From the NCBI RefSeq assembly GCF_029439465.1, contig NZ_JAROAV010000010.1, positions 1 through 64,000 on the forward strand: a DNA stretch of 64,000 nt, in the 5' to 3' direction. Positions 22,319 through 31,365 of this stretch are shown piece by piece; the first letter of the stretch is position 1; each line of letters begins with the position of its first letter. The notes beneath the pieces are model-generated. The model searched no databases. It was given only the letters and a program-made list of their open reading frames with translations, and was not told the DNA's origin. This DNA comes from Luteipulveratus flavus (GTDB lineage: Bacteria > Actinomycetota > Actinomycetes > Actinomycetales > Dermatophilaceae). A program made the position numbers and the translations under genes.

Positions 22319-22939
22319 TCAGCAGGGGCCGGAGTCGTGCTCGTACTCGTAGGACATCGCGCGGGTCATCGGCCCGACGATGCCGTCGACGCCGGTGCCG
22401 TGGCACGCGCCGTGGCTCCTCTGCTCGGCAAAAACGGCGCGGCGGGTGGCCGGCCCGAACGAGCCGTCCACCGCGACGCCGGACGCCGGGTTGCGCGAGA
22501 GCCAGATCTGCGCCGCTCGGACGGCGTCACCCTTCGACCCGTACTGCACGGTCTGGCGGACGAACAGGCGGTAGAAGTCGGCGCGCGTCAGGCTGCCGGT
22601 GACCGCGAGGCCCTCGGCCCGCTGGAACGTCTCGACCGCACCCTTGGTCCGGTAGCCGAAGCTGCCGTCGACGGTCAGCGTGGGCGTCCAGCGACGCAGC
22701 AGCAGCTGGGTCATCGCCACCGGCCGGTACTGGCCCAGGTTCGGGTCGTCGACCCGGCCCAGCGACATGGTCGCCATCCGGAACGCCGTCGGGACGGCGG
22801 TCGCCGTGAGGCGTGCGCCGACGGGTACGGGTGGTGCGGGGTCGGCGTGGGCGCTGCTGAGGGCTCCGCCTCCGGCCACGAGAGTGGTAGCAGTGACGAC
22901 CGCGACGGCGGCCTTACCGGCGTACATGCGAATGCTCAT
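22319..22939 (-). CDS. Secreted peptidoglycan-binding domain protein
   Basis: The 206-residue product has a signal peptide ending near SSAHADPAPP (residue 33). Two copies of a peptidoglycan-binding-1-like fold follow: LTVDGSFGYRTKGAVETFQ and VAVDGSFGPATRRAVFAEQ, with a third GVDGIVGPMTRAM at the end. The VDGxxGxxT motifs are the hallmark of this cell-wall-binding repeat. No catalytic domain is present. GGGGAGG lies 9 nt before the ATG and can pair with an upstream CCTCCCC in the leader, hinting at post-transcriptional control. Confidence 0.87.
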   Translation of the reverse strand: MSIRMYAGKAAVAVVTATTLVAGGGALSSAHADPAPPVPVGARLTATAVPTAFRMATMSLGRVDDPNLGQYRPVAMTQLLLRRWTPTLTVDGSFGYRTKGAVETFQRAEGLAVTGSLTRADFYRLFVRQTVQYGSKGDAVRAAQIWLSRNPASGVAVDGSFGPATRRAVFAEQRSHGACHGTGVDGIVGPMTRAMSYEYEHDSGPC

Positions 22940-22947
22940 GAGATGGA

Positions 22948-23023
22948 CCTCCCCGTCCGTTCCACCGGGCTGTCTGCCCGGTGGCCTGAGCGGACCGGAT
23001 TCCCCGTCCGGCCCATGGGGAGG
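22948..23023 (-). promoter_or_regulatory. Structured 5' leader that can hide the ribosome binding site
   Basis: On the minus strand the leader reads CCTCCCC (23017-23023), then a CCGGACGGGGAATCCGG self-complementary stretch, then a perfect 9-bp hairpin CCACCGGGC-AGACA-GCCCGGTGG (22962-22984), then GGGGAGG (22948-22954), which is the ribosome binding site. The outer 7-mers are complementary and would sequester it. It does not match a riboswitch class I can name. Confidence 0.45.
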
Positions 23024-23142
23024 ACGCCCAGGTGGTGGTGAGGGTTGCTGCGCCGACCCAGCGCCGACCCAGCGCCGGTGCACCGGTCGCCGGTCGCTCG
23101 GCTGCTGTCGGGGCGCCGCGCGGCAGGTGAGACCCTGTGCCC

Positions 23143-24603
23143 ATGGGTGAGACAACGACGTCGGTCCTGGACCGGGTGAAGAAGCAGCTGTTCATCGCGG
23201 GTGAGTGGCGCGATGCCGAGGGCGGCAAGACCCTGGAGGTCGACAACCCCGCGACCGGTGAGGCCCTCGCGCACGTCGCGGACGCCACGGCCGCCGACGG
23301 TGAGGCGGCGCTCGCGGCCGCTGCGGCCGCGCAGGCCGACTGGGCGAGGACGCCGCCGCGCGACCGGGGAGAGCTGCTGCGGTCCGCGTACGAGAAGCTC
23401 GTCGAGCGGACCGAGGACCTCGCCACCCTCATGACCCTGGAGATGGGCAAGCCGCTGGCGGAGTCGCGCGGTGAGGTCACGTACGGCAGTGAGTTCTTCC
23501 GCTGGTTCTCCGAGGAGGCCGTACGCATCTCCGGGCGCTGGTCGACCGCCCCGAACGGCGCGACCCGCCTGGTGACGATGAAGCAGCCGGTCGGCCCGAC
23601 GCTGATGATCACGCCGTGGAACTTCCCGCTGGCCATGGGGACCCGCAAGATCGGTCCGGCGATCGCGGCCGGCTGCACCATGGTGGTCAAGCCGGCGGCG
23701 GAGACCCCGCTCACCATGCTGCTGCTCGCGCAGATCCTCGAGGAGGTCGGCCTGCCGAAGGGCGTCCTCAACGTCATCACGACGTCCGACTCCGGCGGCG
23801 TGATGGAGCCGCTGATCCGCGACCCGCGGACCCGCAAGCTGACCTTCACCGGGTCCACCGGGGTGGGGCAGAAGCTCGTCGAGCAGTCGGCGGAGCAGCT
23901 GCTGCGCGTGTCGATGGAGCTCGGCGGCAACGCCCCGTTCATCGTGTTCGACGACGCCGACCTGGACGCCGCCGTCGAGGGCGCGATGCTGGCCAAGATG
24001 CGCAACATCGGCGAGGCCTGCACCGCGGCCAACCGCTTCCTGGTCCACGCCGACGTGGCCGACGAGTTCGCCTCGCGGATGGCCGAGAAGATGGGCGCGC
24101 TCACCGTCGGCGACGGCATGGACGACGACACCAAGGTCGGTCCGCTCATCAACGCCAAGGCCGTCGACAAGGTGACCGCGCTGGTCGACGACGCCACGGG
24201 CCGCGGCGCCAAGGTCGTCACCGGCGGCTCGACCGTGGGGGAGCGCGGCTACTTCTACGCCCCGACCGTCATCACCGGCGTCCCCGGCGACGCCGACATG
24301 GCGCGCGAGGAGATCTTCGGCCCGGTGGCCGGCATCCAGACGTTCACCGACGAGGCGGACGCGATCGCCCGCGCGAACGCCACCGAGTTCGGTCTGGTCG
24401 CCTACTTCTTCACCCGTGACTTCGGGCGGGCCATCCGGGTGAGCGAGGCGCTGGAGTACGGCATGGTCGGCGTCAACCAGGGCATCGTGTCCAACCCGGC
24501 CGCCCCGTTCGGCGGCGTCAAGGCGTCCGGCTTCGGCCGTGAGGGCGGCTTCGAGGGCATCGAGGAGTACCTCGAGACCAAGTACGTCGGCCTGGCCCTG
24601 TAA
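23143..24603 (+). CDS. Succinate-semialdehyde dehydrogenase
   Basis: NAD(P)-dependent aldehyde dehydrogenase, 486 residues. It has TPWNFPLAMGTRKIGPAIAA, the general base in MELGGNAPF and the catalytic Cys in NIGEACTAANRF. The wording TLEMGKPLAESRGEV, and the C-terminal FGREGGFEGIEEYLETKYV, match the GabD class that oxidises succinate semialdehyde to succinate at the end of GABA degradation. The ATG two codons after an in-frame GTG is taken as start. A 12-bp perfect hairpin follows. Confidence 0.87.
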   Translation: MGETTTSVLDRVKKQLFIAGEWRDAEGGKTLEVDNPATGEALAHVADATAADGEAALAAAAAAQADWARTPPRDRGELLRSAYEKLVERTEDLATLMTLEMGKPLAESRGEVTYGSEFFRWFSEEAVRISGRWSTAPNGATRLVTMKQPVGPTLMITPWNFPLAMGTRKIGPAIAAGCTMVVKPAAETPLTMLLLAQILEEVGLPKGVLNVITTSDSGGVMEPLIRDPRTRKLTFTGSTGVGQKLVEQSAEQLLRVSMELGGNAPFIVFDDADLDAAVEGAMLAKMRNIGEACTAANRFLVHADVADEFASRMAEKMGALTVGDGMDDDTKVGPLINAKAVDKVTALVDDATGRGAKVVTGGSTVGERGYFYAPTVITGVPGDADMAREEIFGPVAGIQTFTDEADAIARANATEFGLVAYFFTRDFGRAIRVSEALEYGMVGVNQGIVSNPAAPFGGVKASGFGREGGFEGIEEYLETKYVGLAL

Positions 24604-24610
24604 GGCCCCC

Positions 24611-24641
24611 GCCCGGTCCGGCCGCTCGCGCCGGACCGGGC
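24611..24641 (+). terminator. Hairpin after the succinate-semialdehyde dehydrogenase gene
   Basis: GCCCGGTCCGGC and GCCGGACCGGGC are perfectly complementary 12-bp arms with a 7-nt loop, 7 bp after the stop codon; typical actinobacterial terminator without T-tract. Confidence 0.8.
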
Positions 24642-24717
24642 GAACCACCCCTGTGGACAACGGAATCCGGCTCCACGCGATCCGTCCTAACGTTCGACGG
24701 GTCGAAAGGGGACGGCC

Positions 24718-25011
24718 GTGAGGTACGACGTACGCACCGCGCAGCTGCGCGGGGAGAGCAGGTCGCTGGGCACGTCGGGAGCGAGCCTGTCGACGACTCC
24801 GACCGATCTGGCCGCCGCCCTGCGCGCGCTCGGAGCGGCGAGCGGCTCGCCCGACATCGCCTCGCTGGCCGACGACCTCGCCCGCGGCTGGGGCCGCGCC
24901 ACGGCCGGGATGCTCGGTGAGGTGCACGCGCTCACCCGGGGCCTGGCCGGCTCGGCCACGGCGTACGACGACGCCGAGCGCGGGCTGCAGGCCGAGAGCG
25001 GCGGGTCGTGA
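24718..25011 (+). CDS. Small ESX/EspC-like protein, candidate type VII secretion substrate
   Basis: A 97-residue, almost wholly helical protein. A W-x-R (GWGRATAGM) lies near residue 58 at the expected helical turn, and a second helix ends in YDDAE at residues 83-87, which fits the YxxxD/E signal of type VII substrates. No signal peptide. The GTG start has AAAGGGGA 5-12 nt upstream, and a TAACGT -10 box lies at 24688-24693. Its stop overlaps the next start (GTGA). The assignment rests on size, helix pattern and context, not on strong similarity. Confidence 0.55.
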   Translation: MRYDVRTAQLRGESRSLGTSGASLSTTPTDLAAALRALGAASGSPDIASLADDLARGWGRATAGMLGEVHALTRGLAGSATAYDDAERGLQAESGGS

Positions 25012-26222
25012 GCCGGCCCGTTCCCGGCTCGCCCGACGACCTGCTCACCCAGACCCGCGCCATCCGGCGGCAGGCGACGTACCTGCGGACGCACTCGCGC
25101 GCGGTGTCGACCACGGTCGCCGGGCACGTCAGCACCTGGCAGGGCACCGCCTCGATCGGGTACGCGACCCGGGCCGGGCAGCACCGCCGGACGGCGACGG
25201 CCGGTGCCGCAGCCCTGGACGGCGTGTCCGCCGGCGCGGAGCGGTTCGCCCGTGACCTGGTGCGGCTGCAGCGGGAGGCATCCACCCACCTGAGCAGCCG
25301 TGACCGGCTGGCGGCCGAGCTGCTGCCGATGCTCGCCGAGCGCCGCCACCCGCAGCTGCTGACGCCGTCCGAGCTGTCGTCCCTGACCGCCGACATCACC
25401 CACCACCGCCGGCTGATCCAGCGCGAGGACGCTGCCGTCGAGCGGCTCGTCGGTGAGTACAAGCGCATCAAGGCACGGCTGTACGGCGAGATCGTCCGGC
25501 TGCTCCCCTCCGACGTCCGGCCCGGCTTCGTGCGGTCCATCGACTACAGGGAGGTCATGCACGACGCGAAGGCCGTCGGGACCGGCTACAACGGCATCGC
25601 GTACCTGCGCTCGCTGCCGCCGGTCGCGCGGTCCGCCACCGTCGGTGAGCTGATCCGGACCGCCACGACGTCGGCGGCGCGCCTCCACGCGCTGCAGGGC
25701 GGCGTGCTCGTCACGGCCACCAGGACGCCGGGCACACGCCGGGTTCTCGCGACGGCGTTCGGCAGGCAGGTCGCCCGTCGGGCGGGTCCGATCGGGGTGG
25801 CGCTCACCATCACCGACGCGGCCCACGACGTCCGGGACGGCGGCGGGTACGACGGCGCACGGGGCACGGCCACCCGCGCCGCCGGAGGCGTGGCGATGGT
25901 CGGCGGCGCCCTCGTGCTGGTCCCTGCCACAGCGCCGGTGGGTGGCGCGATCCTGGTCGGGTACTCCGCCTGGACTCTCGGCAACCTCGCGTACGACCAC
26001 CGGCACGCGATCGGCCGCACCGTGAGCGGCTGGTTCGGGCGCGACCGGACACCGCCGACCCGACCGCCCGAGCGAAGGGCGTCGACCTCCGCACCGCGGT
26101 GTGACCCTCGACCGGCCCGGGACAACCTGACGCGGTTCGTCCGCGGCCAGCAGGGTCCCGGGCGGCCGGTGCCCGTGGCGACCCACCCGCTGGTCCACGT
26201 CCAGCGGGCCGGTGCGCGATGA
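25008..26222 (+). CDS. WXG-domain protein with helical and glycine-rich membrane-like regions
   Basis: A 404-residue protein I do not recognise as a named family. The first 100 residues are helical with WQG at 44-46 in the place of a WXG turn. Residues 105-165 look coiled-coil. Residues about 292-322 are a Gly/Ala/Val-rich hydrophobic stretch (GGVAMVGGALVLVPAT) like the glycine-zipper segments of secreted toxins. The tail is basic and Pro-rich. It has 4-bp overlaps with both neighbours, so the three proteins are probably made together. A polymorphic-toxin-like role is inference. Confidence 0.55.
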   Translation: MSRPVPGSPDDLLTQTRAIRRQATYLRTHSRAVSTTVAGHVSTWQGTASIGYATRAGQHRRTATAGAAALDGVSAGAERFARDLVRLQREASTHLSSRDRLAAELLPMLAERRHPQLLTPSELSSLTADITHHRRLIQREDAAVERLVGEYKRIKARLYGEIVRLLPSDVRPGFVRSIDYREVMHDAKAVGTGYNGIAYLRSLPPVARSATVGELIRTATTSAARLHALQGGVLVTATRTPGTRRVLATAFGRQVARRAGPIGVALTITDAAHDVRDGGGYDGARGTATRAAGGVAMVGGALVLVPATAPVGGAILVGYSAWTLGNLAYDHRHAIGRTVSGWFGRDRTPPTRPPERRASTSAPRCDPRPARDNLTRFVRGQQGPGRPVPVATHPLVHVQRAGAR

Positions 26223-27010
26223 CCGCCGTCGAAACGCTCGCGGTACGGCCCGGTCACGAGCGGCGCGTACCCGCGGAGCCGATGCCGCTGGCCAGGCTCA
26301 CCGACGAGGAGCTGGTGCTGCTCGGCAGCGAGCACCCCGCAGTGGTGCTGCCGCACTACGAGGAGCTGTCCGAGGCCGCGCAGGCCGTCGCCGTCCGGAC
26401 TGCTCACCGGTCGTTGCTCGCCCACGGCGCCGAGCCCGGTGCCGACGGGCGCAGCGTGCTCGTGCCGCAGGAGGTGTCCGACCTGCTGGACGTCCGTCAC
26501 GGCGCCGAGTGGGTGCTGGTCGTGCGGCGGTGCCACAACGTCGAGCGGGACGGTGCCACGGTGTCCGAGGTGACCACCACCTACGCGCACGCCGTGGACG
26601 ACTTCGCGCTGCTGGAGCAGGTGGGCGACGACGGGGTGCACGAGTTCCACGGCCTTGAGCGACGAGGTCTCGCCGGTGCGCTGCAGCACCGCCTGACGGC
26701 CTCGGGCGTGTGCGAGGGTCGGGGCGACCCCGTCCGGCTCGACCTGGAGGCCGTCGCCCACGGGCACGGCGACGTGGGCCTGGACCGGCTCGGTCCGATC
26801 GTCGTGCAGATCGACGCGACGGTCTGGCGCCGGGGTCCCCAGGCGGCGCCGGTGCTGCTCGGGGTGATGCTCGGAGCCGAGGGCTCGTGGGCCACGCGCG
26901 CCGCGTTCGGTGAGCGAGGACCCGTCGTACTCGAGCCGATCGGCGTCGGCGACGTCGGCGGCCTGGTCGCGGGCCTGCTCACCACGGTGGTGAGGAGCCA
27001 TCGGCCGTGA
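26219..27010 (+). CDS. Conserved hypothetical partner of the ESX-like module (EspG-like or immunity candidate)
   Basis: A 263-residue soluble protein without signal peptide or membrane segment. It alternates strand and helix: EWVLVVRRCHNVERDG, VHEFHGLERRGLAGALQHRL, VVQIDATVWRRG. Size and the central mixed sheet recall EspG-type chaperones of type VII substrates, but I see no decisive motif. Its ATG overlaps the preceding stop (ATGA). Position after a candidate secreted protein also fits an immunity protein. Function stays open. Confidence 0.5.
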   Translation: MTAVETLAVRPGHERRVPAEPMPLARLTDEELVLLGSEHPAVVLPHYEELSEAAQAVAVRTAHRSLLAHGAEPGADGRSVLVPQEVSDLLDVRHGAEWVLVVRRCHNVERDGATVSEVTTTYAHAVDDFALLEQVGDDGVHEFHGLERRGLAGALQHRLTASGVCEGRGDPVRLDLEAVAHGHGDVGLDRLGPIVVQIDATVWRRGPQAAPVLLGVMLGAEGSWATRAAFGERGPVVLEPIGVGDVGGLVAGLLTTVVRSHRP

Positions 27011-27038
27011 GCGCGGCCGCGCCGGACACAATGGGTCG

Positions 27039-28223
27039 GTGACGACGCCACGCACGATCGCTCTTCTCGGCTCGACCGGGTCCATCGGGACCCAGAGCAT
27101 CCAGATCGCCCGAGCCAACCCCGACCGGTTCAGGATCACCGCCATCGCGGCGGGAGGTCGTGACCCGGGCCTCGTCGCCGAGCAGGCCGTGAGCCTGGGT
27201 GTCGAGCTCGTAGGGGTGGCGTACGGCGACGAGGCCGAGCTGCGGACCCGGCTGGAGGACGGTGCGCGCGCGGCCGGGCGCCCGTCGTACCGCCCGGAGA
27301 TCCTGGTGGGCGACGACGCGGCAACCACCGTCGGGGGAAGCGGAGCGGACGTGGTCCTCAACGGCATCACCGGCTCGATCGGTCTGCGTCCCACGATCGC
27401 GGCGCTGCAGGCGGGTTCGACCCTGGCGCTCGCCAACAAGGAGTCGCTCATCGTCGGCGGCCCCGTGGTGAAGGGCCTGGCGGCGCCGGACCAGATCGTT
27501 CCGGTCGACAGCGAGCACAGCGCCATCGCCCAGTGCCTGCGCGCCGGGAGCCAGGAGGAGGTGCGCAAGCTCGTGCTGACCGCGAGCGGTGGACCGTTCC
27601 GCGGCCTCGCCGAGGACGACCTGAAGAAGGTCACGCCGGCCGAGGCGTTGGCCCACCCCAACTTCGCGATGGGCAAGGTCATCACCACCAACTCCGCCAC
27701 CCTGGTCAACAAGGGGTTGGAGGTCATCGAGGCGCACCTGCTGTTCGACGTGCCGTTCGAGGCGATCGACGTCGTCGTCCACCCCCAGCAGTACATCCAC
27801 TCGATGGTCGAGTTCGTCGACGGCGCCGTGGTCGCCCAGCTCGGCCTGCCGACGATGCTCGTCCCGATCGCCCTCGGGATGGGCTGGCCGGACCGGGTGC
27901 CGGACGCCGAGACCCCGATCGACTGGTCGAAGGCGTCCGACTGGCGGTTCGAGCCGCTGGACGACGACGCGTTCCCCGCCGTCGCGCTCGCCCGTCAGGT
28001 CGGCATCGCGGGCTCGACGTACCCGGCCGTCTACAACGCCGCGAACGAGGAATGCGTCGAGGCGTTCCACGGCGGCGCGATCGCGTTCGTCGACATCATC
28101 CCGACCGTCTCCCGGGTCGTCGCCGACCACGAGCCCGACACCGGGGCGTTGAGCGTCGAGCAGGTCCTGGCGGCCGAGACGTGGGCCCGAAAGCACACCC
28201 ACGAGGTCCTCGCTCGGCGATGA
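27039..28223 (+). CDS. dxr: 1-deoxy-D-xylulose 5-phosphate reductoisomerase
   Basis: Second enzyme of the MEP isoprenoid pathway: rearranges and reduces DXP to 2-C-methyl-D-erythritol 4-phosphate with NADPH. The 394-residue protein shows the NADPH site LLGSTGSIGTQSI at the start, LANKESLIVGG, the metal/substrate motif VDSEHSAIAQCL, and the flexible-loop ILTASGGPF equivalent (VLTASGGPFRG) with MGKVITTNSATLVNKGLE. The GTG start lies 28 bp after the preceding gene. It is followed by rseP and ispG, an order also found in Mycobacterium. Confidence 0.96.
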   Translation: MTTPRTIALLGSTGSIGTQSIQIARANPDRFRITAIAAGGRDPGLVAEQAVSLGVELVGVAYGDEAELRTRLEDGARAAGRPSYRPEILVGDDAATTVGGSGADVVLNGITGSIGLRPTIAALQAGSTLALANKESLIVGGPVVKGLAAPDQIVPVDSEHSAIAQCLRAGSQEEVRKLVLTASGGPFRGLAEDDLKKVTPAEALAHPNFAMGKVITTNSATLVNKGLEVIEAHLLFDVPFEAIDVVVHPQQYIHSMVEFVDGAVVAQLGLPTMLVPIALGMGWPDRVPDAETPIDWSKASDWRFEPLDDDAFPAVALARQVGIAGSTYPAVYNAANEECVEAFHGGAIAFVDIIPTVSRVVADHEPDTGALSVEQVLAAETWARKHTHEVLARR

Positions 28224-28275
28224 CGTCCCGTCGTGTGCGCCCGGGCGGTCGGCCCGTGAGACCCTGGAGGACGTG

Positions 28276-29610
28276 ATGTTCCTCCTCGGGGTCGTGCTCG
28301 TCCTGATCGGTGTGGCGCTGTCCATCGCGCTGCACGAGATCGGCCACCTGGTGCCGGCCAAGAAGTCCGGCGTCAAGGTCACGCAGTACATGGTCGGGTT
28401 CGGTCCGACCGTGTGGTCCCGCCGTCGCGGCGAGACCGAGTACGGCGTCAAGGCCATCCCGCTGGGCGGCTACATCCGGATGATCGGCATGCTGCCGCCG
28501 CGCCGGGAGGACGCTCCGGGCACGCTGCGGGCGACGTCCACCGGACGCATGAGCCAGATGGCCGACGCCGCGCGCGCGGACTCCTTCGACCAGATCGAGC
28601 CGGGCGACGAGAACCGCGTCTTCTACAAGCTGCCGGTCCACCGCAAGGTGATCATCATGCTCGGTGGCCCGTTCATGAACCTGGTGATCGCGGCCGTGCT
28701 GCTGGTCGTGATCGCCTGCGGCGTCGGGCTGCCGAAGCAGACGAGCGCGAGCATCGCCCAGGTCAACGAGTGTCTGCCGGTGTCCGTCGCGGACAGCCAG
28801 AAGGCCACCTGCAGCGACGCCGACCGGTCACCGGCCTGGAAGGCGGGCCTGAAGCCGGGCGACGTCGTGGTCTCCGTCGCCGGCGTCCCGGTGACGACCA
28901 CGCTGCAGACGACCCAGCAGATCCGCAGGAACGCCGACCGCGCGATCCCCGTCGTGGTGAAGCGCGGTGGCCAGCAGCAGACGATCACGGTGACCCCGGC
29001 GCGGCGCACGATGCCGAAGGTCGACAAGGACGGCCAGGAAGTCCTCACGATGGGCGGTCAGACGGTCACCGAGGACGTCGGCGTGATCGGCACCTCCATC
29101 GGCGCCACGTACCGGACCGAGCGTGCTCCGCTGACCGAGGCGCCGGGCATCATCGGCGACGGCCTGGTCAAGACGTCATCGGTGTTCCTGCGCATCCCCC
29201 AGAAGATGGTCGGCGTGTTCAACGCGGCCTTCGGCGACGGCAAGCGCGACACGAACGGCCCCATCTCCGTGGTGGGCGTGGGCCGGGTCGCCGGGGAGGC
29301 CGCGAACACCCGCGACATCGGTTTCGGCGACAAGATCGTCTTCCTCCTCGGGCTGGTCGCCTCCCTGAACCTCGCGCTGTTCGTCTTCAACCTGATCCCG
29401 CTCCTGCCGCTGGACGGCGGTCACGTGGCCGGCGCGCTCTGGGAGGGCGTCAAGCGCGGGTTCGCGCGCGTCCGCGGCGTCGAGGGTCCGGTGTACGCCG
29501 ACGTCACCAAGGCACTGCCCGTCGCGTACACCGTCTCGATGGTGCTCATCGTCATGTCGGTGCTGCTGATCTACGCCGACATCGTCAACCCCATCAAGCT
29601 GGGCAACTGA
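28276..29610 (+). CDS. rseP: Site-2 protease (RIP zinc metalloprotease)
   Basis: Intramembrane metalloprotease of 444 residues that cuts anti-sigma factors or other single-pass membrane proteins. It has the catalytic HEIGH in the first membrane helix (residue 21 region), a PDZ domain containing AGLKPGDVVVSVAGVPV near residue 190, and the second zinc-ligand motif NLIPLLPLDGGH near residue 380. It corresponds to Rip1 of mycobacteria, also placed between dxr and ispG. ATG is preferred over the GTG one codon upstream because CTGGAGGA is then well spaced. Its stop overlaps the next start (TGATG). Confidence 0.94.
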   Translation: MFLLGVVLVLIGVALSIALHEIGHLVPAKKSGVKVTQYMVGFGPTVWSRRRGETEYGVKAIPLGGYIRMIGMLPPRREDAPGTLRATSTGRMSQMADAARADSFDQIEPGDENRVFYKLPVHRKVIIMLGGPFMNLVIAAVLLVVIACGVGLPKQTSASIAQVNECLPVSVADSQKATCSDADRSPAWKAGLKPGDVVVSVAGVPVTTTLQTTQQIRRNADRAIPVVVKRGGQQQTITVTPARRTMPKVDKDGQEVLTMGGQTVTEDVGVIGTSIGATYRTERAPLTEAPGIIGDGLVKTSSVFLRIPQKMVGVFNAAFGDGKRDTNGPISVVGVGRVAGEAANTRDIGFGDKIVFLLGLVASLNLALFVFNLIPLLPLDGGHVAGALWEGVKRGFARVRGVEGPVYADVTKALPVAYTVSMVLIVMSVLLIYADIVNPIKLGN

Positions 29611-30539
29611 TGGCGACGATCCCCGCGACGTCGGCGTACGTCGTCCCTCCCGCCCTGCGCCCCGGCTCCCGCGTCGCGGTCATGGCGTTCAGCGGCCGGA
29701 TCGTCCAGGACCAGCTCGAGAAGGGCCTGGCCGTCCTCCGCGGCTGGGACCTCGAGCCCGTCGTGCTGGAGTCCGCGCGATCGGTCCACCCCACCCTGGG
29801 CTACCTCGGCGGCACCGACGAGCTGCGAGCGCGCGACCTGGAAGCGGCCCTGACGGACCCCGCGTACGACGCGGTGCTGCTCGGGCGGGGCGGCTACGGC
29901 GCCCAGCGGGCCCTGGACCTGGTGGACTGGTCCGCGGTCGCGGCAGCCGGTCCTCGTCCGCGGCACGTCGTCGGCTTCTCCGACGCGACCGCCCTGCAGG
30001 AGGCGCTCCTGCACCACCTGGGCTGGACCTCGCTCTACGGCCCGATGGTCGCCACCTGGTACTTCGAGCAGGAGCGCGCCCAGCAGAGCCTGCGGCAGCT
30101 GCTGCTCGCCCCGGACGATGTCACCGGGATCGACCTGCCCGATGCCGTCCCGCTCGTCGACGGCACCGCCCAGGGCGTCGTCCTCGGCGGCTGCGCGACG
30201 CTGCTGTCCAGCTCGATCGGGACGGCGACGTCGGTGCCGGCCCGCGACGCCATCCTGTTCCTGGAGGACGTCGACGAGGACCCGTTCCGGCTGGACCGCG
30301 TCTTCACCCAGCTGCGCCGCTCGGGCTACCTCGACGGCGTCCGCGGCGTGCTGACGGGCACCTTCGACGGCTGCGGCGAGCCCGAGGCCGTCCGCGAGGT
30401 GCTGCGCGACCGGTTCGGCGACCTCGGCGTCCCCGTCCTGACGGGCGCCGACATCGGTCACGGCGTCGCGCTGCAGACACTGCCGATCGGCCGCCCGGCC
30501 CGTCTGGACACCTACACCCGCCGCCTCGACCTGCTCTGA
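29610..30539 (+). CDS. S66 family LD-carboxypeptidase
   Basis: Serine peptidase of the S66 family (LD-carboxypeptidase/MccF), 309 residues. The nucleophile Ser lies in VVGFSDATALQEA after RGGYGAQRAL; LEDVDEDPFRLDR carries the Glu, and the His is in GADIGHGVALQTLPIG. Members cut the murein tetrapeptide L,D bond or hydrolyse acyl-sulfamoyl antibiotics such as microcin C. No signal peptide is visible, so cytoplasmic. It overlaps rseP by one base and is probably co-transcribed with it. Confidence 0.88.
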   Translation: MATIPATSAYVVPPALRPGSRVAVMAFSGRIVQDQLEKGLAVLRGWDLEPVVLESARSVHPTLGYLGGTDELRARDLEAALTDPAYDAVLLGRGGYGAQRALDLVDWSAVAAAGPRPRHVVGFSDATALQEALLHHLGWTSLYGPMVATWYFEQERAQQSLRQLLLAPDDVTGIDLPDAVPLVDGTAQGVVLGGCATLLSSSIGTATSVPARDAILFLEDVDEDPFRLDRVFTQLRRSGYLDGVRGVLTGTFDGCGEPEAVREVLRDRFGDLGVPVLTGADIGHGVALQTLPIGRPARLDTYTRRLDLL

Positions 30540-30540
30540 G

Positions 30541-31359
30541 TCAGCGCGGGCCCCACCGGTCCAGCATCCCCACAAAGGCCAGTTCGGCGTCCGTGCGGGC
30601 GCGCGTCGTGGGTTGCCGTTCGGCGCCGATCCGGTCCGCCGCCCGGCCCAGCTGTTCCTCCACCCAGGCGACGACACTGGGTTCGACGACGCCGTGGCCG
30701 AGCTCGCGGGTGACGGCCTTGGCCTCGACCAGCCTGTGCACCGCCTCCTGGACGGACGGTGGTGGCGGGGCCTGCTCGAAGAGCTCCTGCAGGTTCATGG
30801 GCGGGCTGCACCGGTCGGCGTGGGTCGCCAGCCAGTGCAGCGCGGCTGCGGGTCGGATCGCGTAGAACACCCGCTTCAGCGCGACCTGGTCGCCCGATGC
30901 GGCTCCGCTGCGCGTCCAGTGGTCACCTCCGACGTGAAGGTAGTGCCGCGTGATCCGGTCACGGTCGCCGACGGCCTCGCACAGGGCGAGCAGCGCGTCG
31001 CGGAACTCCTCGTCGCCGCCGTAGACCATCGGTGACCGCAGCCACTCCGACACGGTCGCGTTGCCGCGGACGGCCAGGTCGACCGCCTTGATCAGGTCCC
31101 AGCCGTTGACGTCCAGGACCGCGTCCAGCGGGGTCTCGATGACATCGCGGGGCCGCCACGGACTCAGGTACGCCTGCCGGGGTCTGACGAAGAAGAATCG
31201 GCAGTCGTAGTCGCTGTCCGGGGAGGGGAACCCCCACGCCCGGCTGCCGCTCTCGATCGCCCACGGGATGGTGACGCCGTGCTCCACTGTCAACCCCTCC
31301 AGGCGACGATCGATCTGCTCGACGACCGACGGGTCGAGGCCGGCGGGAAGCGAACGCAC
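30541..31359 (-). CDS. Nucleotidyltransferase-fold protein (YcgL-like)
   Basis: A 272-residue predicted nucleotidyltransferase. [20 protein letters not shown] near residue 38 fits the pol-beta GS...DxD pattern with two acidic residues for metal, and the protein continues with a helical domain typical of the COG3541 YcgL-like family. The substrate is unknown. The start GTG has a TACGGT box 6 nt upstream. Its stop lies one base from the stop of the S66 peptidase gene. Confidence 0.75.
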   Translation of the reverse strand: MRSLPAGLDPSVVEQIDRRLEGLTVEHGVTIPWAIESGSRAWGFPSPDSDYDCRFFFVRPRQAYLSPWRPRDVIETPLDAVLDVNGWDLIKAVDLAVRGNATVSEWLRSPMVYGGDEEFRDALLALCEAVGDRDRITRHYLHVGGDHWTRSGAASGDQVALKRVFYAIRPAAALHWLATHADRCSPPMNLQELFEQAPPPPSVQEAVHRLVEAKAVTRELGHGVVEPSVVAWVEEQLGRAADRIGAERQPTTRARTDAELAFVGMLDRWGPR

Positions 31360-31365
31360 CCCCGA

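Noticed and set aside
22948-23023. Named c-di-AMP riboswitch
   Set aside because: The leader is structured but I could not match the conserved ydaO core by eye; kept only as an unclassified leader.
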